Of a stretch of 29,313 nucleotides of DNA, positions 15,033-21,916 are shown one piece after another; position 1 is the first letter of the stretch; the number at the start of each line of letters is the position of its first letter. A program made the translations under genes and the position numbers. Under the pieces are notes generated by a model, which worked only from the letters and a program-made list of their open reading frames with translations, was not told the DNA's origin and searched no databases. This DNA comes from UBA910 sp964369145. Lineage in GTDB: Bacteria; Patescibacteriota; Minisyncoccia; Phycocordibacterales; DATDWN01. Location: contig CAYJEE010000008.1 in the NCBI GenBank assembly GCA_964369145.1, forward strand, positions 1-29,313. Reading direction: 5' to 3'.

Positions 15033-15092
15033 CTACCTTGCTTTTTATGTATTATTCATTAATCCTTAATCATTAATCTAATATCTACTCAC

Positions 15093-15602
15093 ATGAATTT
15101 AATCAAAGAAATCAGTGCAGGGACACCTGAAGAGATGAATGTAATCGTTGAGATCCCAAAAGGCTCTAAAAATAAGTATGAAATCGACAAAGAAACTGGC
15201 CTTATCGCCCTCGACCGAGTGATGCACACCTCTCAGGACATGCCTTTTGACTATGGTTTTGTACCTCAGACTCTCTGGGAAGACGGGGACCCACTCGATG
15301 TAGTACTTTTGACTACATACCCACTTCATCCTGGTATTTTGGCTAAGGTTCGCCCTGTGGGGATGATGGATATGGTAGATGACGGTGAAAGTGATGTGAA
15401 AATCATCGCCGTACCGGTCAAAGACCCTCGTTTTGCAGAAATCAAAGACCTTTCTGACGTAAACAAGCATACACTCAAAGAGATGGAACACTACTTCACT
15501 ACATACAAAAAGCTTCAGAACAAAGAAGTAGTAATCAAAGGTTTTGGTGATAAACAAGCAGCAATGGATGCATTCAACAAAGCAACCGCCGCATTCAAGT
15601 AA
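15093..15602 (+). CDS. ppa: Inorganic pyrophosphatase (family I)
   Basis: Hydrolyses pyrophosphate to phosphate in the cytoplasm, driving biosynthetic reactions. The 169-residue protein is typical of family I (about 170-180). It has IVEIPKGSKNKYEIDKETG at the N-terminus, MPFDYGFVPQT, and the metal-binding signature DGDPLDVV, followed by VKDPRF and the C-terminal EMEHYFTTYKKL...KGFGDKQAAMDAF. A TAATAT hexamer 8 bases before the ATG could be its -10, giving an mRNA with almost no leader. It stands alone between the nusA terminator and its own terminator. Confidence 0.97.
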   Translation: MNLIKEISAGTPEEMNVIVEIPKGSKNKYEIDKETGLIALDRVMHTSQDMPFDYGFVPQTLWEDGDPLDVVLLTTYPLHPGILAKVRPVGMMDMVDDGESDVKIIAVPVKDPRFAEIKDLSDVNKHTLKEMEHYFTTYKKLQNKEVVIKGFGDKQAAMDAFNKATAAFK

Positions 15603-15628
15603 TTAGTTACAAACTAATCCCCAGAAAG

Positions 15629-15659
15629 ACCCTTGTGTGAATATACATAAGGGTTTTTT
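15629..15659 (+). terminator. Intrinsic terminator of ppa
   Basis: ACCCTT, a 14-base loop, AAGGGT, then TTTTT. Confidence 0.75.
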
Positions 15660-15664
15660 CTTTA

Positions 15665-15670
15665 TATAAT
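15665..15670 (+). promoter_or_regulatory. -10 element of the coiled-coil secreted protein gene
   Basis: TATAAT, with predicted start at about 15677, which is the first base of a 27-base palindrome. The -35 is weak. Confidence 0.55.
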
Positions 15671-15675
15671 AGAGG

Positions 15676-15702
15676 GATAGGTATATGTCGCATATACCTA
15701 TC
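15676..15702. promoter_or_regulatory. Perfect 12-bp inverted repeat at the transcription start (operator or 5' hairpin)
   Basis: GATAGGTATATG, TCG, CATATACCTATC. Its position at about +1 to +27 fits a repressor operator or an mRNA-protecting 5' hairpin. No regulator is identifiable in the window. Confidence 0.65.
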
Positions 15703-15720
15703 TAACGTAAATACACAATA

Positions 15721-16494
15721 ATGAAAAAATACTTATATATATCAATAATCGCATGTGCACTCCTCAGTGCTTCGAGTGTCTATGCGGAAGAAGGAACATC
15801 AGCAACCACAGGATCAAATACTTCTGTGAATACAGGTGCTCCAAGTACCAAAACAAAACCTCTCGCACCAATCCGAGAAGTACGCAAGGATATTCGCGAA
15901 GACCGTAAAGAGATGAACGACGATATCCGAGAAGACAAAAAAGAGTTTAATCAGCAAGTACGTGAAGATCGAAAAGCACTTGCTTCAAGCACCGCTTCTA
16001 CTACACCAGCGATACGAAAAGAGTTTCGTGAGGGTGTAAAAGAAGATCGAAAAGAACTTCGTGAAGAAAACAAAGAGAAACGAGAAGATTTTCGAGAAGA
16101 TTCACAGGAAAAAAGAAAAAGTGCCCGACTTGAAACGATGGTAAAGATTGTGATCAATCGTCTCAATGCCACAATCGTTCGACTTGAAAAGATTATCGCA
16201 AAACTCGATACACGTATTGCAAAATTTAAAGAAAAAGGTGCTGATGTGACTGTAGCAACAGCCGCATCTACTGAAGCAAAAACTGCAATCGCAAATGCAA
16301 AAGTAAAAGTGAGCGCAATCGTCATCCCTACAGATGCGACTACTGCTTCAAGTACTGGCGCAACAATCAAAGCAACAGTGAAAACTGTAGAACAAGACCT
16401 CAAGATCGCACGAGATGCAGTAGAAAAAGCACTTAAAAGCTTTAGAGGGCAGAGTACTTCAACAACCACACCGGTTACAAGCTCAACTAATTAA
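15721..16494 (+). CDS. Secreted, highly charged coiled-coil protein (hypothetical)
   Basis: A 257-residue protein. Residues 1-22 are a signal peptide (MKKYLYISIIACALLSASSV then YAEEG). A Ser/Thr linker follows, then a strongly charged repetitive region at about 45-140 built on (I/V)REDRKE-like units such as DIREDRKEMNDDIREDKKEF and ELREENKEKREDFREDSQEK, predicted to be helical or coiled coil. A helical segment RLNATIVRLEKIIAKLDTRI and a Ser/Thr-rich tail close it. No enzymatic motif was seen. It precedes a small single-pass membrane protein by 8 bases, so the two are probably cotranscribed. Similar proteins are common as hypothetical genes in Parcubacteria. Function unknown. Confidence 0.75.
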   Translation: MKKYLYISIIACALLSASSVYAEEGTSATTGSNTSVNTGAPSTKTKPLAPIREVRKDIREDRKEMNDDIREDKKEFNQQVREDRKALASSTASTTPAIRKEFREGVKEDRKELREENKEKREDFREDSQEKRKSARLETMVKIVINRLNATIVRLEKIIAKLDTRIAKFKEKGADVTVATAASTEAKTAIANAKVKVSAIVIPTDATTASSTGATIKATVKTVEQDLKIARDAVEKALKSFRGQSTSTTTPVTSSTN

Positions 16495-16502
16495 TTTTAT
16501 TT

Positions 16503-16823
16503 ATGGAAAACGAAACACAAGGCGTACCTTCTCAGGTCCCACCACCATACAATCCAGTCACCCCTGTTGAAAAACCAAAATCTTCAACAAGTGGGATTAT
16601 TGGCACAATCGTCATTATTGCACTCATTATCCTCGGGGGTTTGTATTTCTGGGGTAAACGAATCAATACTCAGAAAGAGGTTAATGCACTTATAAATCAA
16701 GAGCAGGTAGCTTCAGAAGAAGCTGCGGCGATCGAAACAGTGAGTACCTCAGACGAAACAACGGCGCTCGAAGCAGAACTCAATGCCACTGCAACATCTG
16801 GCTTAGGATCAGAACTCGAGTAG
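16503..16823 (+). CDS. Small single-pass membrane protein (hypothetical)
   Basis: A 106-residue protein with a Pro-rich N-terminal tail (VPSQVPPPYNPVTPVEKP), one hydrophobic helix at about residues 30-50 (IIGTIVIIALIILGGLYFWG), and an acidic, Ala/Ser/Thr-rich C-terminal part. The topology suggests cytoplasmic N-terminus and external tail. It lies 8 bases after the secreted coiled-coil gene and ends at an intrinsic terminator, so both probably form a two-gene envelope operon. No family function recognised. Confidence 0.7.
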   Translation: MENETQGVPSQVPPPYNPVTPVEKPKSSTSGIIGTIVIIALIILGGLYFWGKRINTQKEVNALINQEQVASEEAAAIETVSTSDETTALEAELNATATSGLGSELE

Positions 16824-16844
16824 TTAGTTACCTAGAGATTTCTC

Positions 16845-16872
16845 AAAAACTCACACTCTTGTGTGAGTTTTT
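16845..16872. terminator. Bidirectional intrinsic terminator upstream of tig
   Basis: AAAAACTCACAC TCTT GTGTGAGTTTTT: perfect 12-bp stem with A and T flanks. Confidence 0.9.
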
Positions 16873-16880
16873 GTTTGCAT

Positions 16881-16927
16881 TATTCGTAAAAATTCGTATC
16901 ATTCGTATATTCGTTAATTCGTATATT
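16881..16927. repeat. Degenerate ATTCGTA tandem repeat in the tig promoter region
   Basis: Five imperfect ATTCGTA/ATTCGTT units in 47 bases. The last unit supplies the TATATT hexamer that ends 6 bases before the tig ATG. Confidence 0.65.
16922..16927 (+). promoter_or_regulatory. -10 element of tig (leaderless type)
   Basis: TATATT followed by 6 bases and the ATG at 16934. Confidence 0.5.
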
Positions 16928-16933
16928 TATACC

Positions 16934-18019
16934 ATGGCAAAAAAAGACTCAAACAAACAATACACCAACATAGAAGTCAACCGACTTCCTCAGCAAGAAG
17001 TCGAGATTACTGGTGAGATTACAACTGAAAAAATGGATTCGATGCGAAAAAAAGCAATCGAATCTTTGAAAAAAGAAGTCACTCTTCCTGGGTTTCGCAA
17101 AGGAACCGCACCTGAACACATGATAGTGCAACAGATCGGTGAAGTGCGCATCCTCGAAGAAGCTGGTGAGCTCGCTCTTGGCGAGGTGTACCCTGATATC
17201 CTCGAAGACGAAAAGCTTGACCCACTCGGCAAACCAGATGTTACGATCACTAAAATCGGTGTCGGCAGTCCACTTGGTTTTAAAATAAAGACAGCACTGA
17301 TGCCGGAAGTAAAAATCAGCGACTACAAGAAAATTGCTCAAAAAATCTACTCAAAAGAGATCACTGTTGACGTGGCTCAAAAAGAAATTGAGGATGTGAT
17401 TCTTAACCTTCGTAAAAATGTCGCTCATGCAAAACTCCACGAAGACGGAGGACATGACGAGCACGACCACTCTCATGGAGAAATCAAAGACGAAGATCTA
17501 CCTGAGGTAAACGAGGATTTTCTTGCCCAAATCGGTGAATTTGCATCTGTCGAAGATCTCACAGAAAAGATCCGAGAAAACCTCCTCAAAGAAAAAACAT
17601 TTAAAGCAAAAGACAAGAAACGAACCGAAACTCTCGAAGAAATCATCACCACATCAACTATTGAAATTCCTCAAATCTTGATCGATGGGGAGCTTGACCG
17701 TATGAAAGCACAGTTTGAAGATGATCTCGATCACTCACATATCAAACTTGCGGACTATCTCGCCCATGTCAAAAAAACCGAAGATGATCTCAAGGCAGAC
17801 TGGAAAGATACAGCGATCAAACGAGCAAAATCTCAAATTATTCTCAACACCATCGCCCGAGAAGAAAACATCACTCCAGAAGAAGCAGATATCAAAGCTG
17901 AGATGGAAAAAATACTCGCACATCACAAAGAAGCTGAGCGTTTTCGAGTACGAATGTATGTAGAAACATTTCTGACGAATGACTTGGTGTTTAAGTTTCT
18001 TGAAGGCTTGAAAAAATAA
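16934..18019 (+). CDS. tig: Trigger factor lacking the PPIase domain
   Basis: Ribosome-associated chaperone that shields nascent chains. The 361-residue protein has the N-terminal ribosome-binding domain with the signature GFRKGTAP at residues 53-60. It goes directly into the C-terminal substrate-binding arms (EVKISDYKKIAQKI at about 125-138, then LPEVNEDFLAQIGEF at 189-203). In standard trigger factor (about 430 residues) the FKBP-type PPIase domain is inserted between these arms. Here only about 25 residues occupy the site, including a His-rich run (residues 165-181, six His in GGHDEHDHSHG and flanks). The start is chosen by the conserved N-terminus and the -10 element 6 bases upstream; a longer reading from 16859 crosses the terminator. 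A promoter for a candidate ncRNA lies inside its last codons. Confidence 0.9.
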   Translation: MAKKDSNKQYTNIEVNRLPQQEVEITGEITTEKMDSMRKKAIESLKKEVTLPGFRKGTAPEHMIVQQIGEVRILEEAGELALGEVYPDILEDEKLDPLGKPDVTITKIGVGSPLGFKIKTALMPEVKISDYKKIAQKIYSKEITVDVAQKEIEDVILNLRKNVAHAKLHEDGGHDEHDHSHGEIKDEDLPEVNEDFLAQIGEFASVEDLTEKIRENLLKEKTFKAKDKKRTETLEEIITTSTIEIPQILIDGELDRMKAQFEDDLDHSHIKLADYLAHVKKTEDDLKADWKDTAIKRAKSQIILNTIAREENITPEEADIKAEMEKILAHHKEAERFRVRMYVETFLTNDLVFKFLEGLKK

Positions 18020-18036
18020 TTGAGTTTGCTTATACT
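18008..18036 (+). promoter_or_regulatory. Promoter at the 3' end of tig
   Basis: TTGAAA (18008-18013), 17-base spacer, TATACT (18031-18036). It points into a 140-base region without an ATG that ends in a strong terminator. Confidence 0.65.
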
Positions 18037-18042
18037 GTACTC

Positions 18043-18177
18043 AGGTGTTTAGCCAAAATTTCGGAAACCGGCTCCCGCTAAAGCTCAGGAACGAAAAAAG
18101 GCAAAATAAGGAGCGTTAAAAACGCCAAAAAAGATACCTCTTTGTGGAGGGGGCGACTGGACACCGCCCCTTTTTTT
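18043..18177 (+). ncRNA. Candidate structured small RNA (about 135 nt)
   Basis: Between the predicted start and the terminator there is no ATG. The sequence can form TTTAGC/GCTAAA (with GCC/GGC inside), GCTC/GAGC, GCGTT/AACGC and CCTC/GAGG hairpins before the terminator stem GGGGCG/CGCCCC followed by seven T. A leaderless GTG reading frame of 24 codons exists from 18045 and is the main alternative. It does not resemble 6S, SRP, tmRNA or RNase P RNA as far as can be judged by eye. Confidence 0.4.
18149..18177 (+). terminator. Intrinsic terminator downstream of tig
   Basis: GGGGCG, 9-base loop, CGCCCC, TTTTTTT. Serves tig and/or the candidate ncRNA. Confidence 0.88.
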
Positions 18178-18186
18178 GTACCCAAA

Positions 18187-18894
18187 TTACATCCCCAAAA
18201 GCACCGCACCAGCGATCGCCGCTGTCTCTGCACGGAGTATGCGTGATCCGAGTGAAAACCCAGCAACATTATATTGTTTAAAGAGTTCGATTTCTTCTTC
18301 ACTAAAACCTCCTTCTGGGCCGATAAAATACGCAAAGGAGTATTGTTTGATCTGAGCATCAATATATTGCTCTACTGGAGGAAAATGCGGATGGAAAAAT
18401 ATTTTTTCTTGAGGAAGCACTCCACTCTCAAAAAGTTTTACAAGAGTTGTCGGCTCATACACTTTCATAAGTTCTCCCCTGCCCGACTGTTCTGTCGCTT
18501 CAAGTACAATCTTTTGTAGTCGCTCCATATTAAGCTTTTTCTTTTCACTTCGTTCTCCGAGTATTGGTACGATATGACTCACTCCGAGCTCTACTGCTTT
18601 TTGCACTACAAGCTCGAAATTATCTTTTTTAATCAACGAGAGACAGAGCCAAATATTTTTTGTAGGAGCATCGATGTCTTTTGTTTCAAGTACTGAAAGC
18701 TCTGCTTCAGAGGGAGAAACTTTTGCAATCACCGCTCGACATTCTACACCCGAGCCATCAAATACAATCACCTGACTACCGACATTGTATCGAAAGACCT
18801 TCCGCCACTGGTGAATCAGGTCCCGATTAGAAATATGTATACTTTTCTCCTTTTCAACTATTTTTTCAGTGATATAAAATCGATGAAGTCTCAT
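18187..18894 (-). CDS. rsmE: 16S rRNA (uracil1498-N3)-methyltransferase RsmE
   Basis: RsmE methylates U1498 of 16S rRNA using S-adenosylmethionine; it is a SPOUT-class methyltransferase with a trefoil knot. The 235-residue protein has the N-terminal PUA-like domain (MRLHRFYITEKIV ... VFDGSGVECRAVI). The SPOUT part has LIKKDNFELVVQKAVELGVS near residues 92-111, ERSEKKKLNMERLQKIVLEA, EQSGRGELMKV, the SAM-binding IGPEGGFSEEEI, and the knot motif SLGSRILRAETAAIAG near the C-terminus. Length is normal (about 240). A CATAAT hexamer ends 6 bases before the ATG. It is convergent with tig across the candidate ncRNA and stands alone. Confidence 0.96.
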   Translation of the reverse strand: MRLHRFYITEKIVEKEKSIHISNRDLIHQWRKVFRYNVGSQVIVFDGSGVECRAVIAKVSPSEAELSVLETKDIDAPTKNIWLCLSLIKKDNFELVVQKAVELGVSHIVPILGERSEKKKLNMERLQKIVLEATEQSGRGELMKVYEPTTLVKLFESGVLPQEKIFFHPHFPPVEQYIDAQIKQYSFAYFIGPEGGFSEEEIELFKQYNVAGFSLGSRILRAETAAIAGAVLLGM

Positions 18895-18900
18895 GTATAG

Positions 18901-18906
18901 ATTATG
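18901..18906 (-). promoter_or_regulatory. -10 element of rsmE (leaderless type)
   Basis: Minus-strand CATAAT followed by 6 bases and the rsmE ATG. Confidence 0.5.
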
Positions 18907-18929
18907 CGATATTTTTAAGCAAAGTTAAA

Positions 18930-18958
18930 GCCCAAATCCTCTCATAAAGAATTTGGGC
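18930..18958 (-). terminator. Terminator of the 41-residue gene
   Basis: GCCCAAAT/ATTTGGGC 8-bp stem just downstream of the small ORF, followed on the minus strand by TTTAACTTT. Confidence 0.7.
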
Positions 18959-18964
18959 CTCCTG

Positions 18965-19090
18965 TTACACATCCACCACAGAAATTCCCTTCGGGTTTGG
19001 AAACCCGTTGTTTGGCGGGAAAAAGTACACCATAAAAGCCAGGGCCGTGGCAAGTACACCAACTGCAATAACAAGCCGTACAATTACCAT
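18965..19090 (-). CDS. 41-residue single-pass membrane peptide (hypothetical)
   Basis: Encodes MVIVRLVIAVGVLATALAFM, continuing VYFFPPNNGFPNPKGISVVDV: one hydrophobic helix then a short Pro/Asn-rich tail. An SD (GGGAGG, about 6 bases upstream) and a hairpin terminator 7 bases past the stop argue that it is a real gene, although it is too short to show conservation by eye. Other reading frames on this stretch lack such signals. It is divergent from clpP. Grouped here with the other SD-bearing small genes. Function unknown. Confidence 0.55.
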   Translation of the reverse strand: MVIVRLVIAVGVLATALAFMVYFFPPNNGFPNPKGISVVDV

Positions 19091-19130
19091 AACTGCCTCC
19101 CAAATTAATACTAGCATAATTCTTTTCTTC

Positions 19131-19139
19131 TGCTATAGT
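19131..19139 (+). promoter_or_regulatory. Extended -10 of clpP
   Basis: TGCTATAGT, an extended -10-like sequence 28 bases before the clpP ATG, giving a leader of about 20 bases. Weak -35. Confidence 0.45.
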
Positions 19140-19167
19140 TAACATATTAACAATCAATATTGAATAT

Positions 19168-19746
19168 ATGAGCTATCTAGTACCAACGGTTATTGAGAAG
19201 ACCAATATGGGTGAGCGAGCATACGACATCTACTCACGCCTTCTCAAAGACAATATCATTTTTTTAGGTGGACCTATCGATGACACTGTAGCAAACCTGG
19301 TCATCGCCCAACTCCTCTTCCTCCAATCTGAGGATCCAAAGAAAGATATTTCTATTTATATTAACTCTCCGGGAGGGTCAGTGACTGCAGGTTTGGCTGT
19401 TATAGACACAATGAACCATGTCAAAAACAGTATTTCTACCGTATGCGTAGGTCTAGCTGCATCAATGGGTGCGATGATCCTATCAGCAGGAGAAAAAGGT
19501 AAACGCTTTGCTCTACCAAACTCTGAAATAATGATTCATCAACCACTCCTTGATGGTATGGGTGGTCAAGCATCAGACATTGAAATTACTGCAAAAAACA
19601 TACTCAAAATACGCGAAACTCTCTATAAAATGCTTGCAAAGAACACTGGTCAAACATTATCTAAGATCGAAAAAGACGCTGATCGAAATTTCTATATGAC
19701 AGCAGAAGAAGCCAAAAAATACGGACTTATTGACAAAGTGTTGTAA
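19168..19746 (+). CDS. clpP: ATP-dependent Clp protease proteolytic subunit
   Basis: ClpP is the tetradecameric serine peptidase that degrades proteins delivered by Clp ATPases. The 192-residue protein has the whole fold: INSPGGSVTAGLAVIDTM, catalytic Ser99 in GLAASMGAM, and catalytic His124 in IMIHQPL. In the third catalytic region, KDADRNFYMTAEEA aligned by eye with the usual KDTDRDNFMSAEEA places Asn174 at the catalytic Asp position. An Ser-His-Asn triad is known from Listeria ClpP1, so this may be a conditionally active subunit, unless Asp172 takes over. No propeptide is evident. No Clp ATPase gene is nearby. It ends 29 bases before a small orphan gene. Confidence 0.95.
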   Translation: MSYLVPTVIEKTNMGERAYDIYSRLLKDNIIFLGGPIDDTVANLVIAQLLFLQSEDPKKDISIYINSPGGSVTAGLAVIDTMNHVKNSISTVCVGLAASMGAMILSAGEKGKRFALPNSEIMIHQPLLDGMGGQASDIEITAKNILKIRETLYKMLAKNTGQTLSKIEKDADRNFYMTAEEAKKYGLIDKVL

Positions 19747-19758
19747 ATAAAGTTAGAT
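19730..19758 (+). promoter_or_regulatory. Possible promoter of the 71-residue gene inside the clpP end
   Basis: TTGACA, 17-base spacer, TTAGAT. The -35 is perfect and the -10 poor. Confidence 0.4.
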
Positions 19759-19775
19759 AGTCTACAGGAGACCCT

Positions 19776-19991
19776 ATGACTACGGAAAAGTTCGTGTGGC
19801 AACTAAGCCGGGGTGGGAGCGAGGAAATACTTGAGCAATTCACCGCAACAATAGCTCAAGCTTTATCCATCCTTGCACAGAAAGGCTTTAAGCTCAAAGG
19901 ATCTGTCTGGTACCATGACAATGGTTTAAGCATCAGAACAGCAACAATCTTTCCCCTAGAACGACTGGATGTAGAGGATTACAAAACCTAA
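19776..19991 (+). CDS. 71-residue hypothetical protein
   Basis: A small, probably soluble protein. Its first part contains EEILEQFTATIAQALSILAQ, likely an amphipathic helix, followed by KGFKLKGSVWYHDNGLSIRT with alternating strand-like residues and a charged end. It carries a clear SD (AGGAG, 7 bases upstream) and a strong terminator immediately after the stop. It may be read from clpP transcripts or from its own weak promoter. No family recognised. Its context next to clpP does not by itself imply a role in proteolysis. Confidence 0.6.
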   Translation: MTTEKFVWQLSRGGSEEILEQFTATIAQALSILAQKGFKLKGSVWYHDNGLSIRTATIFPLERLDVEDYKT

Positions 19992-20022
19992 CCACCACCG
20001 AATACCACGGGTGGTGGTTTTT
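19990..20022 (+). terminator. Intrinsic terminator of the 71-residue gene
   Basis: AACCACCACC, 10-base loop, GGTGGTGGTT, then TTT. The stem begins in the stop codon. Confidence 0.88.
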
Positions 20023-20067
20023 CGGTTAAATTCGACAAAGTCACGTAATTAATGTATCGTGTAAGTA

Positions 20068-20208
20068 TTACCCATTTAAATTGTGTAACCGACTGCTTTC
20101 CAACTCCCGCCTCGACTGAAACTCCCCCATCCCACCTTCCTCGAAAATATCCTTAAAAACTTTAGGCTCCTGTGAAGAAAACGGTTTGTTACGTGTAATA
20201 TATGTCAT
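20068..20208 (-). CDS. Possible 46-residue protein antisense to the rny start
   Basis: Reads MTYITRNKPFSSQEPKVFKD, then IFEEGGMGEFQSRRELESSR and LHNLNG: a soluble, charged composition unlike random translation. A TACTAT hexamer (plus-strand 20214-20219) lies 5 bases before the ATG, close to the leaderless spacing found elsewhere. Its start overlaps the first 7 bases of rny on the other strand. Against it: small size, no recognised family, no terminator. It may be a real small gene or a remnant. Confidence 0.3.
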   Translation of the reverse strand: MTYITRNKPFSSQEPKVFKDIFEEGGMGEFQSRRELESSRLHNLNG

Positions 20209-21731
20209 TAAAAATAGTAGCGGCCCTTTTGGCTCTGGCTTCCGTCATCGGACTTGCTTTGGGTTACTACCTACGACTGATCATTTCCCTCGGAAAACGT
20301 GGCTCTATGGAGCTTGAGCTCAAACAAATGGAGCTTGCGGCAAAAGACCGAGAGAAAGAAATCATCGAAGGAGCAGAACAAAAAGCAGAAAAGATCCTCG
20401 ACGAAGCTCGAAGTGAGATAAAAGAAAAAGAAGAAAAAGCAAAGAAAACAGAAGAGCGTCTCATCAAAAAAGAAGAAATGCTCGACAAACGTCAGATCGA
20501 TATCGATTCTGAAGTCGACATGATCAAGGAAAAGATTGCCGAAGTAAAAGAAGTGCGAGACAAAGCAGATAAGCTCAAAGAAGAGCGCCAGGCAGAGCTC
20601 GAACGAGTCGGAAGACTTAGTCCTGAAGAAGCAAAGAAAGAAATACTCGCAAACACTGAGCGTTCATACGAAGCAGATATTTTGGCGCGTATGCAAAAGC
20701 TTGAGCGTAATGGCGAAGAGCAGCTTCTGAAAAAAGCTCAGGATATTCTCGCTACATCGATACAACGTCTTGCAAACTCAGTGACCGCAGACATGCTCAC
20801 TACGAACGTCCCTATTTCTTCAGATGAAATCAAGGGGAAAATCATCGGTAAAGAAGGGCGAAATATCAAAGCATTTGAACGTATGAGTGGTGTGGAAATT
20901 ATCGTCGACGACACCCCTGGCTCTATCACCATCTCATCATTTGACCCAGTACGCCGACAGGTCGCAAAAGTTGCACTCGAAAAACTCATCGCCGATGGAC
21001 GTATTCAACCTGCAAAAATTGAAGAAATGATAGAAAAAGCAAAAGAGGATATCAATAAAATGATAAAAGAAAAAGGTGAAGAAGCAGTGTATGAGTGTGG
21101 CATCCTCAACCTCGATCCAAAAGTGGTCGCTATCCTCGGACGTCTTCACTACCGTACGAGCTACGGACAAAACGTCCTCGCTCACTCGGTCGAGATGTCT
21201 CATATCGCGGGAATGCTCGCAGAAGAGCTCGGTGCAAATGTGCAGGTAGCAAAAGCTGGTGCACTCCTCCACGACCTCGGAAAGGCGCTTGATCATGAAG
21301 TGGCTGGTACACACGTAGAAATCGGCCGTCGTATCCTACAGAAATTTGGCGTTGACGAAGCGGTGATCAAAGCAATGCAAGCACACCATGAAGAATACCC
21401 ATATGAAACGATTGAGTCTATTATCGTGCAGTGTGCGGATGCTATCTCAGGAAGTCGTCCTGGTGCCCGCCGTGACTCAGTAGAAAACTACCTCAAACGT
21501 CTAGCGGACCTCGAAGGTGTAGCAACATCATTTAAAGGTGTTGAGAAAGCATATGCACTCCAAGCTGGCCGTGAAATCAGAATCTTTGTAACTCCACAAG
21601 AAGTGACAGACCTCGAAGCAAAGAAAATAGCTCGAGATATAGCGACTCGGATTGAAAGTGAGTTGAAATACCCGGGAGAAATCAAAGTGAACGTCATTCG
21701 GGAAAGTAGAACGATTGAGTATGCAAGATAA
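20202..21731 (+). CDS. rny: Ribonuclease Y
   Basis: Membrane-bound endoribonuclease that starts mRNA decay. The 509-residue protein follows the family plan: N-terminal transmembrane helix (about residues 3-28, KIVAALLALASVIGLALGYY), a long charged coiled coil (about 35-180), a KH domain (GKIIGKEGRNIKAFERMSG at 212-230), and an HD domain with HSVEMSHIA and the metal-binding pair LLHDLGK (His357, Asp358). The C-terminus EIKVNVIRESRTIEYAR is typical. No SD was seen and the promoter is not obvious. Downstream it runs into an ATTCGTA-type repeat with a hairpin. Confidence 0.97.
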   Translation: MSLKIVAALLALASVIGLALGYYLRLIISLGKRGSMELELKQMELAAKDREKEIIEGAEQKAEKILDEARSEIKEKEEKAKKTEERLIKKEEMLDKRQIDIDSEVDMIKEKIAEVKEVRDKADKLKEERQAELERVGRLSPEEAKKEILANTERSYEADILARMQKLERNGEEQLLKKAQDILATSIQRLANSVTADMLTTNVPISSDEIKGKIIGKEGRNIKAFERMSGVEIIVDDTPGSITISSFDPVRRQVAKVALEKLIADGRIQPAKIEEMIEKAKEDINKMIKEKGEEAVYECGILNLDPKVVAILGRLHYRTSYGQNVLAHSVEMSHIAGMLAEELGANVQVAKAGALLHDLGKALDHEVAGTHVEIGRRILQKFGVDEAVIKAMQAHHEEYPYETIESIIVQCADAISGSRPGARRDSVENYLKRLADLEGVATSFKGVEKAYALQAGREIRIFVTPQEVTDLEAKKIARDIATRIESELKYPGEIKVNVIRESRTIEYAR

Positions 21732-21740
21732 ATATGAATT

Positions 21741-21810
21741 AACGAATAATCCAAATCCACGAATAACTACGAATGAGTTCATTCGTAGTTATTCGCATAA
21801 TTTTCGTATA
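21741..21810. repeat. ATTCGTA-type repeat and 17-bp hairpin after rny
   Basis: Units of ACGAAT/ATTCGT recur across the region. A perfect 17-base inverted repeat (21760-21776 with 21779-21795) has a 2-base spacer. It shares the ATTCGTA motif with the repeat upstream of tig. It may end the rny transcript although no T-tract follows. Confidence 0.65.
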
Positions 21811-21822
21811 GTAGTCAACCCC

Positions 21823-21850
21823 TTGCACTCGAAAACCCTTGGTATATAAT
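21823..21850 (+). promoter_or_regulatory. Promoter of the HU gene
   Basis: TTGCAC (21823-21828), 16-base spacer, TATAAT (21845-21850). Expected leader of about 60 bases without an SD. Confidence 0.75.
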
Positions 21851-21916
21851 ACTCTTATAGTAGATAGGGTAGGTAGATTGAGTTTTGAGAGATTACAAAT
21901 TTAGTTTACAACATTC

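Noticed and set aside
18942..19157. 71-codon Cys-rich minus-strand frame
   Set aside because: Another frame in the same stretch has a proper SD, a hydrophobic helix and a terminator right after its stop; the Cys-rich frame has none.
20023..20093. Loose inverted repeat CGGTTA...TAACCG
   Set aside because: Only short ends pair and the centre does not fold convincingly; not comparable with the two long fold-backs.
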